From contig JACKKT010000008.1 in NCBI GenBank assembly GCA_024236295.1, forward strand, positions 81,805 through 145,804: 64,000 bases of DNA, given 5' to 3'. Position numbers and translations under genes: made by a program. Source of the stretch: Kordiimonadaceae bacterium. Its GTDB lineage: Bacteria; Pseudomonadota; Alphaproteobacteria; Sphingomonadales; Emcibacteraceae. The notes beneath the pieces are model-generated. The model had not been told where the DNA came from and ran no database searches. It saw only the letters and a list, made by a program, of their open reading frames with translations. This document shows positions 17,971-27,168 of this stretch, one piece after another. How positions within the stretch are numbered: position 1 is the first letter of the stretch; each line of letters begins with the position of its first letter.

Positions 17971-18309
17971 TTATGAGCCTTCGCCAGGGTTCTCACTGAA
18001 ATATTTTTTGAATTTATCTCCTTCTGAGATAAAGTCATCTGCACCAGGCATCGGGTCTCTTTGTTCTGTAATATTTGGCCATTCATCTGCATATTTCTCA
18101 GCAAGTTCAACCCATCTTTCCATGCCTTCTTCCGTATCGGGAAGGATCGCTTCTGCAGGACACTCAGGCTCACAAACACCGCAGTCAATACATTCGCTTG
18201 GATTAATAATCAGCATGTTTTCACCTTCGTAAAAACAATCTACCGGACAGACTTCAACGCAGTCTGTAAATTTACATTTAATACATGCTTCTGTGACTAC
18301 GTATGTCAT
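17971..18309 (-). CDS. fdxA: Seven-iron ferredoxin FdxA
   Basis: A 112-aa ferredoxin with the FdxA cysteine pattern: Cys9, Cys17, Cys21 and Cys50 around one cluster and Cys40, Cys43, Cys46 and Cys25 around the other, read from CIKCKFTDCVEVCPVDCF and CIDCGVCEPECP. This matches a [3Fe-4S][4Fe-4S] electron carrier in the cytoplasm. The C-terminal acidic tail (WPNITEQRDPMPGADDF) is typical of the family. It lies upstream of carD on the same strand but 370 bp away, so a separate transcript is likely. Confidence 0.95.
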   Translation of the reverse strand: MTYVVTEACIKCKFTDCVEVCPVDCFYEGENMLIINPSECIDCGVCEPECPAEAILPDTEEGMERWVELAEKYADEWPNITEQRDPMPGADDFISEGDKFKKYFSENPGEGS

Positions 18310-18469
18310 TGAGCTCTCCTAATTTACATATTTGCTATAATGTAAATAAATTTACATATTAAGTTGCATATAACATTTTTCTCAAAAACGTCAAATTGAA
18401 TATTAAAAATAATAAATCTTGTATAAGGAAGTGTGAGAAACCAAGCAATTATCATAGGTGTATAAGAAT

Positions 18470-18940
18470 TCAGCTTAAATTTTTGTCTCTCATAACATTT
18501 TTTCTGATTTCGCCACTTTCTTTATCAGAAATATAAAGTAATCCTGCTATACGACGCATTAGATTACTTTCATAATCATCTTCATTACCATCCGCAAAGA
18601 CAACCTCCCAAAGCATCTGCATGATATAGGCCCGCCCTTTTTCGTCGAAATGATTTTTAATTTCTTTTGTGAAAGATAATATCTGTATAGACTGACTTTG
18701 TCTGTCTTCCGCTAAAGCAAGCAGTTCATGGGCATCTTCCTTACTTAACTCCAGCTTCTTTATCAGTATATGTTCTATGGCATTTCTTTCCACAACTTCA
18801 AAATCACCGTCCTGAACAGCGACCTCAACCATCAATGCGGCAGCCGCCAGCTTTTCAGCATCGACACGCTTTGTCCTGCCATGACTTTCCGAACTAGCAT
18901 TTTCCCCAAATATACTGCCGAGTTTTGTTAAGATTGACAC
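18470..18940 (-). CDS. TerB-like (tellurite-resistance family) helical protein
   Basis: A 156-aa all-helical protein of the TerB family. Two repeats of the TerB pattern are visible: AAAALMVEVAVQDGDFEVVERNAI and MQMLWEVVFADGNEDDYESN, with acidic residues that could bind metal. The exact function of single TerB proteins is not settled. The start is a GTG at 18940 with AAAGGG upstream; no ATG is available near the N-terminus. It follows the TetR gene by 13 bp and is probably in the same operon under the TetR operator. Confidence 0.82.
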   Translation of the reverse strand: MSILTKLGSIFGENASSESHGRTKRVDAEKLAAAALMVEVAVQDGDFEVVERNAIEHILIKKLELSKEDAHELLALAEDRQSQSIQILSFTKEIKNHFDEKGRAYIMQMLWEVVFADGNEDDYESNLMRRIAGLLYISDKESGEIRKNVMRDKNLS

Positions 18941-18953
18941 CTGTAATTACCCT

Positions 18954-19568
18954 TTATTTCTCAAAAAGAGAATTAGTCATCAATGAAATGACTTCTCTCG
19001 CTAAGGCTCTTTTATCTGCATCGGCCGGTATATCATCATTGCTGACATCATTAAGAAGAAGATTTGAAAGGCCATGTACTAATGACCAACAAGTCAATCT
19101 TACCAGTTCAACCGGTTTTTTGGGGGCATTTGGCAATTTCATGCATTCCCCAACGACAAATTCAACTATTTCATAGCCTTTTTGTTCAATTTCAACAAGG
19201 GTGATATGTTTTTCTTTCCGTTCAAGATTGCCCCCAAACATAAGTCGGAAATGTGCAGGATGGGCATCGGCAAAATCATAATAAGCCATCCCCATGTTAA
19301 TCAGCCTTTCAACTGGTTCACTTGTTTGCTCACAGGCAATTTTCATTTTTTCCTGCAAAATATTCGAACCTTCCTGAATAAGCACTACAATTAGCGCTTC
19401 TTTATCCTCAAAATGGCGATAAGGTGCAGTTTGTGAGACACCAGCTTTTCGCGCTAACGCTCTTAGGCTCAGGTCCTGTAAAGTTCCTTCTTTTAGGATA
19501 TCAAGTGCAGAAGAAATCAGCACTTCGCGCAAATTCCCGTGATGGTATGTAGATTTTTTTATATTCAT
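18954..19568 (-). CDS. TetR/AcrR-family regulator
   Basis: A 204-aa regulator. The N-terminal helix-turn-helix (residues about 7-55) includes LSLRALARKAGVSQTAPYRH, typical of TetR. The C-terminal ligand domain resembles the WHG type. A GTG at 19574 is two codons upstream; ATG 19568 is chosen, with low certainty between them. It has a promoter with a perfect palindrome over its -10, which suggests self-repression. It is followed by a TerB-like gene in the same direction. Confidence 0.88.
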   Translation of the reverse strand: MNIKKSTYHHGNLREVLISSALDILKEGTLQDLSLRALARKAGVSQTAPYRHFEDKEALIVVLIQEGSNILQEKMKIACEQTSEPVERLINMGMAYYDFADAHPAHFRLMFGGNLERKEKHITLVEIEQKGYEIVEFVVGECMKLPNAPKKPVELVRLTCWSLVHGLSNLLLNDVSNDDIPADADKRALAREVISLMTNSLFEK

Positions 19569-19595
19569 ATTCACTTAATTATATTGTTCCCTGTA

Positions 19596-19626
19596 ATTAT
19601 TCTAGGAATAATGTTTACAGTGTCAA
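19596..19626 (-). promoter_or_regulatory. tetR promoter with palindromic operator
   Basis: On the minus strand, TTGACA (19626-19621) and TAGAAT (19604-19599) are separated by 16 bp. The -10 lies inside a perfect 7-3-7 palindrome ATTATTC-tag-GAATAAT (19596-19612), extended outward by CTGTAA/TTACAG-like flanks. This is what a self-repressing TetR operator should look like. Confidence 0.7.
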
Positions 19627-19646
19627 TATAAATATTATAACATACT

Positions 19647-20168
19647 CTATTGCTCTAGTATAAGCTTTTGATCTTTAAACGAAAATCTGTCTAATCTGTT
19701 GAGATAATTCATTCCCAAAAGAGAAACGGAGAGCATTCCTTCTCTTGCGACAAATGCTTTTACATCATAAAGCTCAATAACCCCCACACTGACAACATCA
19801 AGTGTTACCGCCGCCATAGTTGTCTGGCCAGCTGCTGTATTTACCGGAATAGTAAAGTCACTTTCATGAAGATTGAGATTTAAATTCTGCGCATCCTGAA
19901 GGCTTAATGTGATATAGCTGGCTCCGGTATCGACTATAAAATGAATATTTTGACTGTTGACATTCATATCCAGCCAATAATGACCATCACCGCTTCTTTG
20001 GACCTCCATTGAATTGACTACATTTGCCGTGCTGGTTTCCCTGCTTGCATTTCGCCCTTCTGTTGCTCTTACATGATGGTCAATCATCGTAGTAATCTGA
20101 TCACCATAATTGATAACCAGGGTTCCTGCTATGCCACAAAAAAATACCAGTTTTAAGGCAAGATTCAT
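19647..20168 (-). CDS. Membrane-anchored retropepsin-like aspartic protease
   Basis: A 173-aa protein with an N-terminal membrane segment (residues about 4-20) and a single retropepsin-type domain. The catalytic motif is VDTGAS with Asp80, and the flap and second hydrophobic motif appear as LLGMNYLNRLDRF. Such clan AA proteases act as dimers, here facing the periplasm. Related alphaproteobacterial proteins belong to the TIGR02281 group. It lies between the S4 gene and tetR on the same strand, with 84-bp and 72-bp gaps, so it is probably a separate unit. Confidence 0.88.
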   Translation of the reverse strand: MNLALKLVFFCGIAGTLVINYGDQITTMIDHHVRATEGRNASRETSTANVVNSMEVQRSGDGHYWLDMNVNSQNIHFIVDTGASYITLSLQDAQNLNLNLHESDFTIPVNTAAGQTTMAAVTLDVVSVGVIELYDVKAFVAREGMLSVSLLGMNYLNRLDRFSFKDQKLILEQ

Positions 20169-20252
20169 AAAACATCCTCATTCTTGAATTGAGGATGCTA
20201 TCAAAAAGCTCTTAAATTGATTTTAACAAAAGATAAAATTCTGCCGAAACAA

Positions 20253-20639
20253 TTAAAGCCTGTTCATAAGCTTATCAATTGCCCGCCTGTCACTTTTGGT
20301 GGGACGCCCGGACCCTTTTTCCCTATTAATTATGCTGTCCTGAATTTTATCTTTCTTTGCCGGACGTGTCGGGGTTAAATCTTCATATAGCAACCTAGCT
20401 TCAGGTGCTGGCCCACGACGGATGCCTAGCGAGATTATTTTTGCAATAAGAACTTCATCTGCCCGAGTAAAGGTCAGAACATCATCAGGATAAACTAGTG
20501 CGCTGGATTTTTTACAAATAGTGCCATTAATTCGCACCTTACCGCCTCTGACCATTTTGCTGGCCAGAGACCTTGTTTTATAAAATCGGGCATGCCAAAG
20601 CCACACATCAACACGCTGTGTGTCAGGCGTACCGGTCAT
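20253..20639 (-). CDS. S4-domain RNA-binding protein (Hsp15-like)
   Basis: A 128-aa basic protein. The S4 domain spans residues about 7-70 (RVDVWLWHARFYKTRSLASK, then GGKVRINGTICKKSSALVYP). Hsp15-like proteins bind free 50S subunits carrying nascent chains and help recycle them. The C-terminus is Lys/Arg-rich (GRPTKSDRRAIDKLMNRL). It begins one base after the helicase stop, so translation is probably coupled. Confidence 0.9.
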   Translation of the reverse strand: MTGTPDTQRVDVWLWHARFYKTRSLASKMVRGGKVRINGTICKKSSALVYPDDVLTFTRADEVLIAKIISLGIRRGPAPEARLLYEDLTPTRPAKKDKIQDSIINREKGSGRPTKSDRRAIDKLMNRL

Positions 20640-20640
20640 A

Positions 20641-23511
20641 TTATTTTTTTACCTTTAGCTGATCTTTAAGACCTGCCAGTGCTGCAAACGGCGAATCCGG
20701 ATCCAGTTTGGTCTGTCTGGATTGATTATTTTTCGAAGCATGATGCTTGGGGCTCTTGTGTGATTGCTTATTTTTGAGTTGTGGCTTTTTGCCCTTTGCC
20801 GGAAATGGTTTTCTTGTCGGTTTTTGTTTATGCTGATTTCCTTCAGGTTTATGCGTGAAAATAATAACCTTTTCTTCTGTATCCGGCTTTTCCTTTTTTG
20901 CTAGTTTTTTCTCAGAATCCAATGTCTCTTTTTGTTCTGCTTCTTCGCTTTTATGATCTTCATCAGCCTGCTTATTGTCTGTTGTTTTTTCTGTGGTTTC
21001 TTCTGATTTCTCAACGTCGGTTTTATCTATACGAGTTGCAAGAATTTCAGCAGCTGCCGCAGCATCATATTCTTTCGCCGAATAACCCAGATAGCTCATA
21101 ATTTCTTTAAAATCGTCACCACTGGTTCCAACAAGGCTCATTAGGTCAGGATCCATTGGAAATGGGCCTTTCAAGGATATTTCACGCGCAGCATTGGCCA
21201 GGCGCTCGAGCATGTCCAAACGGACAGCATTATTACCGACGACCCGATATCCCGACACTTCGTAAAACACCCGAGATGCATTTTTATCTACCTTGATTGT
21301 GCACAGTCCTGCTGGCGGAATATCCGGCAATTTATCCTGATTGTTATGTAGTGCCCAGAGAAGAAGCCTGAGTTGAGCCGGTGCCGGTTTTAACAACGAC
21401 GGAATATAAAGGCTGGTAGCGCCAAGCCAGACACCCAGTTTTTTTAGCTGAAAGCGGCCACTACCATCTACGTCTTTAAAATCTTTGGCAATAAGCCTTC
21501 TCGGGATCGTCCCAAGTTTTTCAACCATCTGAAAGGCAATTCCCCTTGCCATGCCGCTGATCCGTTCATTCCCTTCATCATCTTTGGCACCATCCACCGC
21601 TTCTCTAAGTGCAAAAAGTGGTGCCAAAATGTCTCCAATATGCGCTTCAAGCCAACGATCAAGCTTGGCTTGTACAATATTCAGGGCATCCCCTTGTAAT
21701 ACTGGTGTGGGTTGTACAATTGCCTTTGGACTTAATAGCGAAGGTCCTTTAACGATTTTGCCAATAGCAATTCCTCGCCAGTTTATTGTACTCTGGGTTA
21801 ATGGGTCCCCATAAATCAAACTAATTTCAGACTCTTCCGCGAGGCTGAATTCTTCGGCCCTTTTTTTTATTTCCTCTGCAAGAACTTTATTTGCCGCATT
21901 TCTAAGCGTATTACTATCTTCACCAAAAGCACCAGCATCCTCTTTAAACTGGAACCCCTCAATAGTGCCAATAAAATGGTCTTCTACATAAACACTGCCA
22001 TCTGTTTCAACATTTGCCATTAATTTTCCTTTTTGGCGCAATTCCCGCATCAGCACTGATGTACGTCTGCTTACAAAACGATTTGTTAATCGATCATGTA
22101 GCGCATCTGATAGCCTGTCTTCAATAACTCTTGTTTCCGATTGCCAATATTTTTGATTTTCGCACCATCCGGAACGGTTAGCGATATAGGTTAAAGTACG
22201 AATATGGGCGATTCTAGAAGACAGTGTATCTATATTGCCTTCAGTTTTTTTATAAGGGGCTACCATATTGGCAATCCAGTCTTCTTTTATCCTGCCATGA
22301 TCCGCAGAAATCTGCCGATAAATGCCCATACACAGTTTGGCATGTTCATCATCCGACACTTGTCTGAAATCCGGAATCTGGCACACTTCCCACAACATTT
22401 TAACCGCTGCCGGCCCGCCTAACATTGACTTTATTTTCGGATTTTCACTTAAGCGCCTGAATGTGTCCATATCAAGCTTTTCCATCGTGCGTGTTAGCCC
22501 GGATTTATCAGGCGCACGTTCAAGTGAGCGAATCACTGTGTCCGGCCTGGTGAAGTCTATAAATGAATTTCGCCACTGAAATACTGTCTGTGGTGCGAAT
22601 TTATGATTTTCGATGGCAAAAACCACTTCCGGGTCTAGCCCGGTCTGATAATCTGCCCCTTCGGTCAAACATCCGAATGTACCGTTATTCATATAGCGCC
22701 CGGCTCGGCCCGCTATTTGCCCAAGTTCTGCCGGACTAAGATCCCGCATCTGGTGACCATCAAATTTGGCGGTGGCAGCAAAGGAAACATGGTCAATATC
22801 CATGTTAAGACCCATCCCAATGGCATCTGTCGCAACCAGATGATCAACATCGCCATTCTGATAAAGGGCAACCTGGGCATTTCGGGTTCTTGGACTAAGA
22901 GCACCGAGTACCACAGCTACGCCACCTTTGGCGCGGCGCAGCATTTCAGCATAGCCATAGACATTATTGGCACTGAAGGTAATCAGGGCACTTCTGCGGG
23001 GAAGACGCGATAGCTTTTTTGGCTCAACATAAATGAGTTCTGAAAAACGTGGGCGGTTGATAAAATCAACACCAGGGATAAGCCGCTGGATAAGCGGTCG
23101 GGCCGTTTCTGACCCTAAAAACATGGTTTCCTGACGCCCGCGTGCCCGCAGCAACCGATCTGTAAAAACATATCCCCGGTCATAATCGGCCGCAAGCTGC
23201 ACTTCATCCACGGCCAGAAATTCCACCGTTTTTTCTATAGGCATACTTTCAACTGTGCACACATAATAATGGGCATGTTTTGGAATAATTTTTTCTTCGC
23301 CTGTGATTAGGGCTACATGTGCTGTCCCCTTTTTATCGACAATTCGGTCATATATTTCCCGCGCAAGAAGCCTGAGCGGCAACCCGATCATTCCAGAGGC
23401 ATGACCCAGCATCCGCTCAACGGCGAGATGTGTTTTACCTGTATTGGTCGGGCCGAGGACAGCTTTAATGTGACTTTTGGTCTCAACCGCTCTGTTGGAT
23501 AATTGTTTCAT
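20641..23511 (-). CDS. SUV3-like DEAD/DEAH-box RNA helicase
   Basis: A 956-aa helicase. Walker A lies at residues 20-28 (GPTNTGKTH), the DEVQ box follows in LAVDEVQLAADYDRGY, and motif VI reads QIAGRAGRY. The SUV3-type zone includes WRNSFIDF and a long central helical part. It resembles mitochondrial SUV3, a degradosome helicase. The last 130 residues or so form a Lys/Glu/Gln-rich low-complexity tail that ends in a more conserved-looking segment (DPDSPFAALAGLKDQLK). The position upstream of the S4 gene is common in Alphaproteobacteria. Probable role: RNA unwinding in decay or ribosome-related processes. Confidence 0.9.
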   Translation of the reverse strand: MKQLSNRAVETKSHIKAVLGPTNTGKTHLAVERMLGHASGMIGLPLRLLAREIYDRIVDKKGTAHVALITGEEKIIPKHAHYYVCTVESMPIEKTVEFLAVDEVQLAADYDRGYVFTDRLLRARGRQETMFLGSETARPLIQRLIPGVDFINRPRFSELIYVEPKKLSRLPRRSALITFSANNVYGYAEMLRRAKGGVAVVLGALSPRTRNAQVALYQNGDVDHLVATDAIGMGLNMDIDHVSFAATAKFDGHQMRDLSPAELGQIAGRAGRYMNNGTFGCLTEGADYQTGLDPEVVFAIENHKFAPQTVFQWRNSFIDFTRPDTVIRSLERAPDKSGLTRTMEKLDMDTFRRLSENPKIKSMLGGPAAVKMLWEVCQIPDFRQVSDDEHAKLCMGIYRQISADHGRIKEDWIANMVAPYKKTEGNIDTLSSRIAHIRTLTYIANRSGWCENQKYWQSETRVIEDRLSDALHDRLTNRFVSRRTSVLMRELRQKGKLMANVETDGSVYVEDHFIGTIEGFQFKEDAGAFGEDSNTLRNAANKVLAEEIKKRAEEFSLAEESEISLIYGDPLTQSTINWRGIAIGKIVKGPSLLSPKAIVQPTPVLQGDALNIVQAKLDRWLEAHIGDILAPLFALREAVDGAKDDEGNERISGMARGIAFQMVEKLGTIPRRLIAKDFKDVDGSGRFQLKKLGVWLGATSLYIPSLLKPAPAQLRLLLWALHNNQDKLPDIPPAGLCTIKVDKNASRVFYEVSGYRVVGNNAVRLDMLERLANAAREISLKGPFPMDPDLMSLVGTSGDDFKEIMSYLGYSAKEYDAAAAAEILATRIDKTDVEKSEETTEKTTDNKQADEDHKSEEAEQKETLDSEKKLAKKEKPDTEEKVIIFTHKPEGNQHKQKPTRKPFPAKGKKPQLKNKQSHKSPKHHASKNNQSRQTKLDPDSPFAALAGLKDQLKVKK

Positions 23512-23567
23512 GGGCGCGGCTTATCATAAACAGCCTTAAAACCCAAGATTAATATCACCTGTTAGGA

Positions 23568-24716
23568 TTATCGACCGTATTTTTTTAGAATTTCCCTTAC
23601 CTTATCTACTGGCAGTTCGTGTGCGGTTCTCATCTGACCTGTTCTGGCATCTTCACTGCTCACTGTTCTCGCCATCAGCAATGAGTTGTAAATCGCCTCT
23701 TCTGTCGCTTCGGCAACTGCCTGGAAAAGGGGGGAAACATTGTCATTGGGAATGGTTTCTACCAGGGCATTATTATTTCTTCGCTCTTCAGTTCTTCTAA
23801 CACTTTCTGCCGTTGAAAAACTTATAACATAATCGCCACTTCCATTTGTCATTGATGAGCCGGTTCGGGCAAGGCCCGTGAGAGCACGTTCCCCAAGTCG
23901 TTTCAAATTCCGATCAGACAGTGGGGCATCTGTTGCAACAATCATCATGATTGATCCATCTGCGACGTCACTGTCTACATAGTCCTGCAGATAATATTGG
24001 TTAAGCTCCTCGCCAACTGGTATTCCGTCCAATTTCAGTATTCCCCCAAAATTACTTTGAACCAGCACACCAACAGTGTAGCCACCGAGCTTTTCAGGCA
24101 GTATTCGTGATGATGTTCCGATACCCCCTTTCCAGCCAAAAGCAATTGTGCCCTTGCCGGCACCGACATCCCCTTCTTCAACAGGACCACTTTTAGCATT
24201 TTCAATCGCCTTGATTATGATATCTGCGGTCAAATGACGACCTCTTATATCATTTAGTCCTGAATCATTGGTTTCCCCAACGATGGCATTCACAGAACGA
24301 ACCGCTTCATTGCCGGGCTGTGGTAGTGTCCAGTCGAGAATGGCATCAGCGGCTCTTGGTACATTTAACGTATTGGTCAGGACTATGGGAGTTTCAATTT
24401 CCCCCAGTTCATGGATCTGGGTATACCCCATCATTTTGCCGAACCCGTTTCCGATCACAGCTGCTGCCGGAACTTTATCCTGATAAATATTTCCGCCATG
24501 CGGCAGGATCGCCGTTGCACCGGTTCTTATTGTTTTTCCTTTATCAAGGGTGACCTGCCCGACCAAAACCCCTTTTACATCAGTGATTGCATTATATTTT
24601 CCGGTCTTCAGTATTCCCGGTTTAATACCAATATCACGGGCACGAACCTGTTCTGCCGAAGCCTGAAGGTTGAGGAATGCGAAACTGAATATGCTTAATA
24701 AAATTTTATAATACAT
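23568..24716 (-). CDS. P1/DmpA-family (S58) peptidase, secreted
   Basis: A 382-aa protein with a signal peptide (cleavage near ASA, residues 19-21). It matches DmpA/BapA: N-terminal GKYNAITDVKGVLVG, VGAGKGTIAFGWKGGIGTSSR, and the self-cleavage site Gly254-Ser255 in VADGSIMMIVATDAP, where the new N-terminal Ser is the nucleophile. These Ntn-hydrolases release N-terminal D-, L- or beta-amino acids from peptides. Transcribed alone on the minus strand. Which aminopeptidase specificity applies cannot be read here. Confidence 0.92.
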   Translation of the reverse strand: MYYKILLSIFSFAFLNLQASAEQVRARDIGIKPGILKTGKYNAITDVKGVLVGQVTLDKGKTIRTGATAILPHGGNIYQDKVPAAAVIGNGFGKMMGYTQIHELGEIETPIVLTNTLNVPRAADAILDWTLPQPGNEAVRSVNAIVGETNDSGLNDIRGRHLTADIIIKAIENAKSGPVEEGDVGAGKGTIAFGWKGGIGTSSRILPEKLGGYTVGVLVQSNFGGILKLDGIPVGEELNQYYLQDYVDSDVADGSIMMIVATDAPLSDRNLKRLGERALTGLARTGSSMTNGSGDYVISFSTAESVRRTEERRNNNALVETIPNDNVSPLFQAVAEATEEAIYNSLLMARTVSSEDARTGQMRTAHELPVDKVREILKKYGR

Positions 24717-24899
24717 TGCTGTGTTAACTCCTGATTTTTGCAGAAACTATAATGCAAACTTTTATTATATAGAAACGAATAAAAATACTTTATATTTTAA
24801 TCATTTTTGACAAAAATTCATCTTTTTTGTTTATTTATTTATAGCATTATGTATTTTTTTTATGTACAATGTTCATCTTAACTTAAAAAGGTGAGTTTA

Positions 24900-25337
24900 A
24901 TGGAACTTCAGGACAGCGAAAAAAAATTACTTGATTTGCTAAAAATAGATAGCCGAATGAGCGCTGCAGAGCTTGGCCGCAAGCTGGATCTGGCTAGGTC
25001 AACCATTCATATGATGTTAGGGCGGCTGGAAGAAAAAGTGATCGACTGCTATACCATAAAGCTTAAACCTGATGCCATAAAGAATGAGGCCCGCTGCTAT
25101 GTTACAATCACTCGGGACCCCAAGAAATCTGGGCAAATTGAGGAGGCATTATATAATATGCCTGAAGTAGATTGCCTGGCGACAGTGGCAGGCTCAATTG
25201 ATTTGATGATTCTTGTCCGCACTGAAAATAATCAGCAGATGGATGCTGTTCTGACCAACATTGCGATGCTTGACGGCGTCATTAATACAGAAAGCCATAT
25301 AATTTTGTCATCAAAGTTCAACAGAATGCCATATTAA
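24900..25337 (+). CDS. Lrp/AsnC-family regulator
   Basis: A 145-aa regulator. The N-terminal helix-turn-helix (residues about 5-50) has LLDLLKIDSRMSAAELGRKL, and the C-terminal RAM effector domain has CLATVAGSIDLMILV. A GTG lies three codons upstream, but ATG 24900 has AGGTGAG five bases upstream and is chosen. It lies directly upstream of an ALDH7 gene in the same direction, and three phased GTTCA motifs sit between them. A further GTTCA is at 24871-24875 in its own upstream region. It probably controls the dehydrogenase gene and itself, with lysine or a related amino acid as a likely effector. Confidence 0.88.
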   Translation: MELQDSEKKLLDLLKIDSRMSAAELGRKLDLARSTIHMMLGRLEEKVIDCYTIKLKPDAIKNEARCYVTITRDPKKSGQIEEALYNMPEVDCLATVAGSIDLMILVRTENNQQMDAVLTNIAMLDGVINTESHIILSSKFNRMPY

Positions 25338-25365
25338 TAAATCATATGATCAATAATTATAAGTT

Positions 25366-25415
25366 ATTGTTCATTATGATTTGACAAATGTTCAATTTTT
25401 ATACAATATCGTTCA
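25366..25415 (+). promoter_or_regulatory. Three GTTCA sites at exact 21-bp spacing, probable Lrp operator
   Basis: ATTGTTCAT (25366-25374), AAATGTTCAA (25386-25395) and TATCGTTCAT (25406-25415) carry GTTCA at 25369, 25390 and 25411, a spacing of exactly 21 bp. Further copies are at 25485-25494 (AATTGTTCAA) and upstream of the Lrp gene at 24871-24875. Lrp-type octamers wrap DNA with sites on one helix face. A candidate promoter overlaps: TTGACA 25381-25386 and TACAAT 25402-25407 (a short 15-bp spacer). Confidence 0.6.
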
Positions 25416-25537
25416 TAAATTTATAATTATTCTTTATAAAATATAAAAATATGGATTTTAAACATAAAATCTGGCGAAACTTATAATTGTTCAAACAATC
25501 GTCAGATTTAATTGAAAGTTACGAAGGAATTATAGAC

Positions 25538-27046
25538 ATGATGAATAAACAGGAAATTTACACTGCCTTGGGACTTACGCCTGCTGAGGTAGAAGGCGGC
25601 AATCTAAAGGTTCATAGCCCGATTGACGGTTCTGAAATCGCGAATGTTAAAATGGATACAGTTTTAGAAGCTGAAGCAAAAATTGCCAATTCTGTTGAAG
25701 CATTCAATGCATGGCGTAAAGTGCCAGCGCCACGTCGTGGTGACCTTGTCCGTATACTGGGAAATATTCTTCGTGAAAAAAAGGAAGCACTTGGTGCACT
25801 CGTTACTCTTGAATGCGGTAAAATTTATCAGGAAGGGCTAGGGGAAGTCCAGGAAATGATTGATATCTGCGACTTTGCCGTTGGCCAAAGCCGTATGCTT
25901 CATGGCCTGACAATTGTTTCTGAACGCCCTTTGCATAAAATGCGTGAAATATGGCAGCCCCTAGGTCCGACCGGGATAATCAGTGCCTTTAACTTTCCGG
26001 TAGCCGTATGGTCATGGAATGCTGCGCTTGCTTTGGTCTGTGGTAACTCGCTGCTCTGGAAACCTTCTGAAAAAACACCTGTCACCGCTCTTGCCTGTCA
26101 GAAACTATTTGAAAAGGCTTGCGCCGAGTTTGGCCCGGATGCCCCCAAAGACCTTTCACAAATTCTTATTGGTGAGCGTGATATTGGTGAAGTACTGACG
26201 TCTGATGAACGCGTACCTTTGATCAGTGCTACAGGCAGCTGCGCAATGGGCAAAATCGTTGGTGCTAAGGTTGCTTCCCGTTTTGGCAGATCAATATTGG
26301 AACTTGGTGGCAATAATGCCATTATCGTATCAAAACATGCGGATCTTGACCTTGCTTATCAGGGAATTGTGTTTGGTTCTGTTGGAACCTGTGGTCAACG
26401 TTGTACGACAACCCGTCGTCTGTTCATCCATGAAGATGTTTATGATCAGATTGTCCCGCGTATCAAAAAAGCTTTTGCCGGTGTTTCCATTGGTAACCCG
26501 CTTGATGAAAAAACCCTGATGGGACCTCTCATTGATGAAGATGCATTTAATAATATGCAAAACGCCCTTAAAGTTGCGAAAGAAAATGGCGGTAAAATAA
26601 CAGGTGGCTCACGCGCCCTCGGCAATGAATATCCCGGTGGATATTACGTTAATCCGGCTCTTGTTGAAATGGACGGTGATGATGCAAATATTAAAACTGA
26701 AACATTTGCCCCGATCCTATATGCTTTTAAATATACTGACCTTGAAAATGCCATCGCCCGTCAGAATGATGTTCCTCAGGGGCTTTCTTCAGCAATATTC
26801 ACAACCAATATTCTGGAAGCTGAGCTCTTTACTTCTGAATTCGGTAGTGACTGTGGTATTGCCAATGTTAATATCGGTACCAGCGGTGCCGAAATCGGCG
26901 GTGCTTTCGGTGGTGAAAAAGAAACTGGTGGCGGCCGTGAAAGCGGTTCTGATGCCTGGCGCGGCTATATGCGTCGCATGACCAGCACAACCAACTATTC
27001 TACCAAGCTGCCTCTGGCGCAAGGCATTAAATTTGACGCTGATTAA
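25538..27046 (+). CDS. amaB: ALDH7-family aldehyde dehydrogenase (aminoadipate semialdehyde type)
   Basis: A 502-aa dehydrogenase. The catalytic Cys289 lies in GTCGQRCTT, the general base Glu255 in LELGGNNA, and the cofactor-binding Asn/Lys in SAFNFPVAV and LLWKPSEKTP. The sequence follows antiquitin (ALDH7A1), which oxidises L-2-aminoadipate 6-semialdehyde (with piperideine-6-carboxylate) to aminoadipate in lysine breakdown. The frame opens at a TTG at 25487, but ATG 25538 has GAAGGA nine bases upstream. It lies downstream of an Lrp gene and is closed by a strong terminator. The gene symbol is by family only; no lysine aminotransferase lies beside it. Confidence 0.88.
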   Translation: MMNKQEIYTALGLTPAEVEGGNLKVHSPIDGSEIANVKMDTVLEAEAKIANSVEAFNAWRKVPAPRRGDLVRILGNILREKKEALGALVTLECGKIYQEGLGEVQEMIDICDFAVGQSRMLHGLTIVSERPLHKMREIWQPLGPTGIISAFNFPVAVWSWNAALALVCGNSLLWKPSEKTPVTALACQKLFEKACAEFGPDAPKDLSQILIGERDIGEVLTSDERVPLISATGSCAMGKIVGAKVASRFGRSILELGGNNAIIVSKHADLDLAYQGIVFGSVGTCGQRCTTTRRLFIHEDVYDQIVPRIKKAFAGVSIGNPLDEKTLMGPLIDEDAFNNMQNALKVAKENGGKITGGSRALGNEYPGGYYVNPALVEMDGDDANIKTETFAPILYAFKYTDLENAIARQNDVPQGLSSAIFTTNILEAELFTSEFGSDCGIANVNIGTSGAEIGGAFGGEKETGGGRESGSDAWRGYMRRMTSTTNYSTKLPLAQGIKFDAD

Positions 27047-27071
27047 ATCTTAAATACCATTAAAAATCCAT

Positions 27072-27106
27072 AAAGCCCGTCCTGAAAAGGTTTCAGAACG
27101 GGCTTT
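27072..27106 (+). terminator. Intrinsic terminator after the ALDH7 gene
   Basis: A 16-bp stem with one mismatch (AAAGCCCGT...ACGGGCTTT outside, CTGAAA/TTTCAG inside) and a 3-base loop, 25 bp after the stop codon. The downstream T content is modest (TTTATCATTTAT). Confidence 0.85.
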
Positions 27107-27168
27107 ATCATTTATCCACTATTATTTTGTTTCAATGATCTATAAAATCCGCTAAAACTTAATGATAT

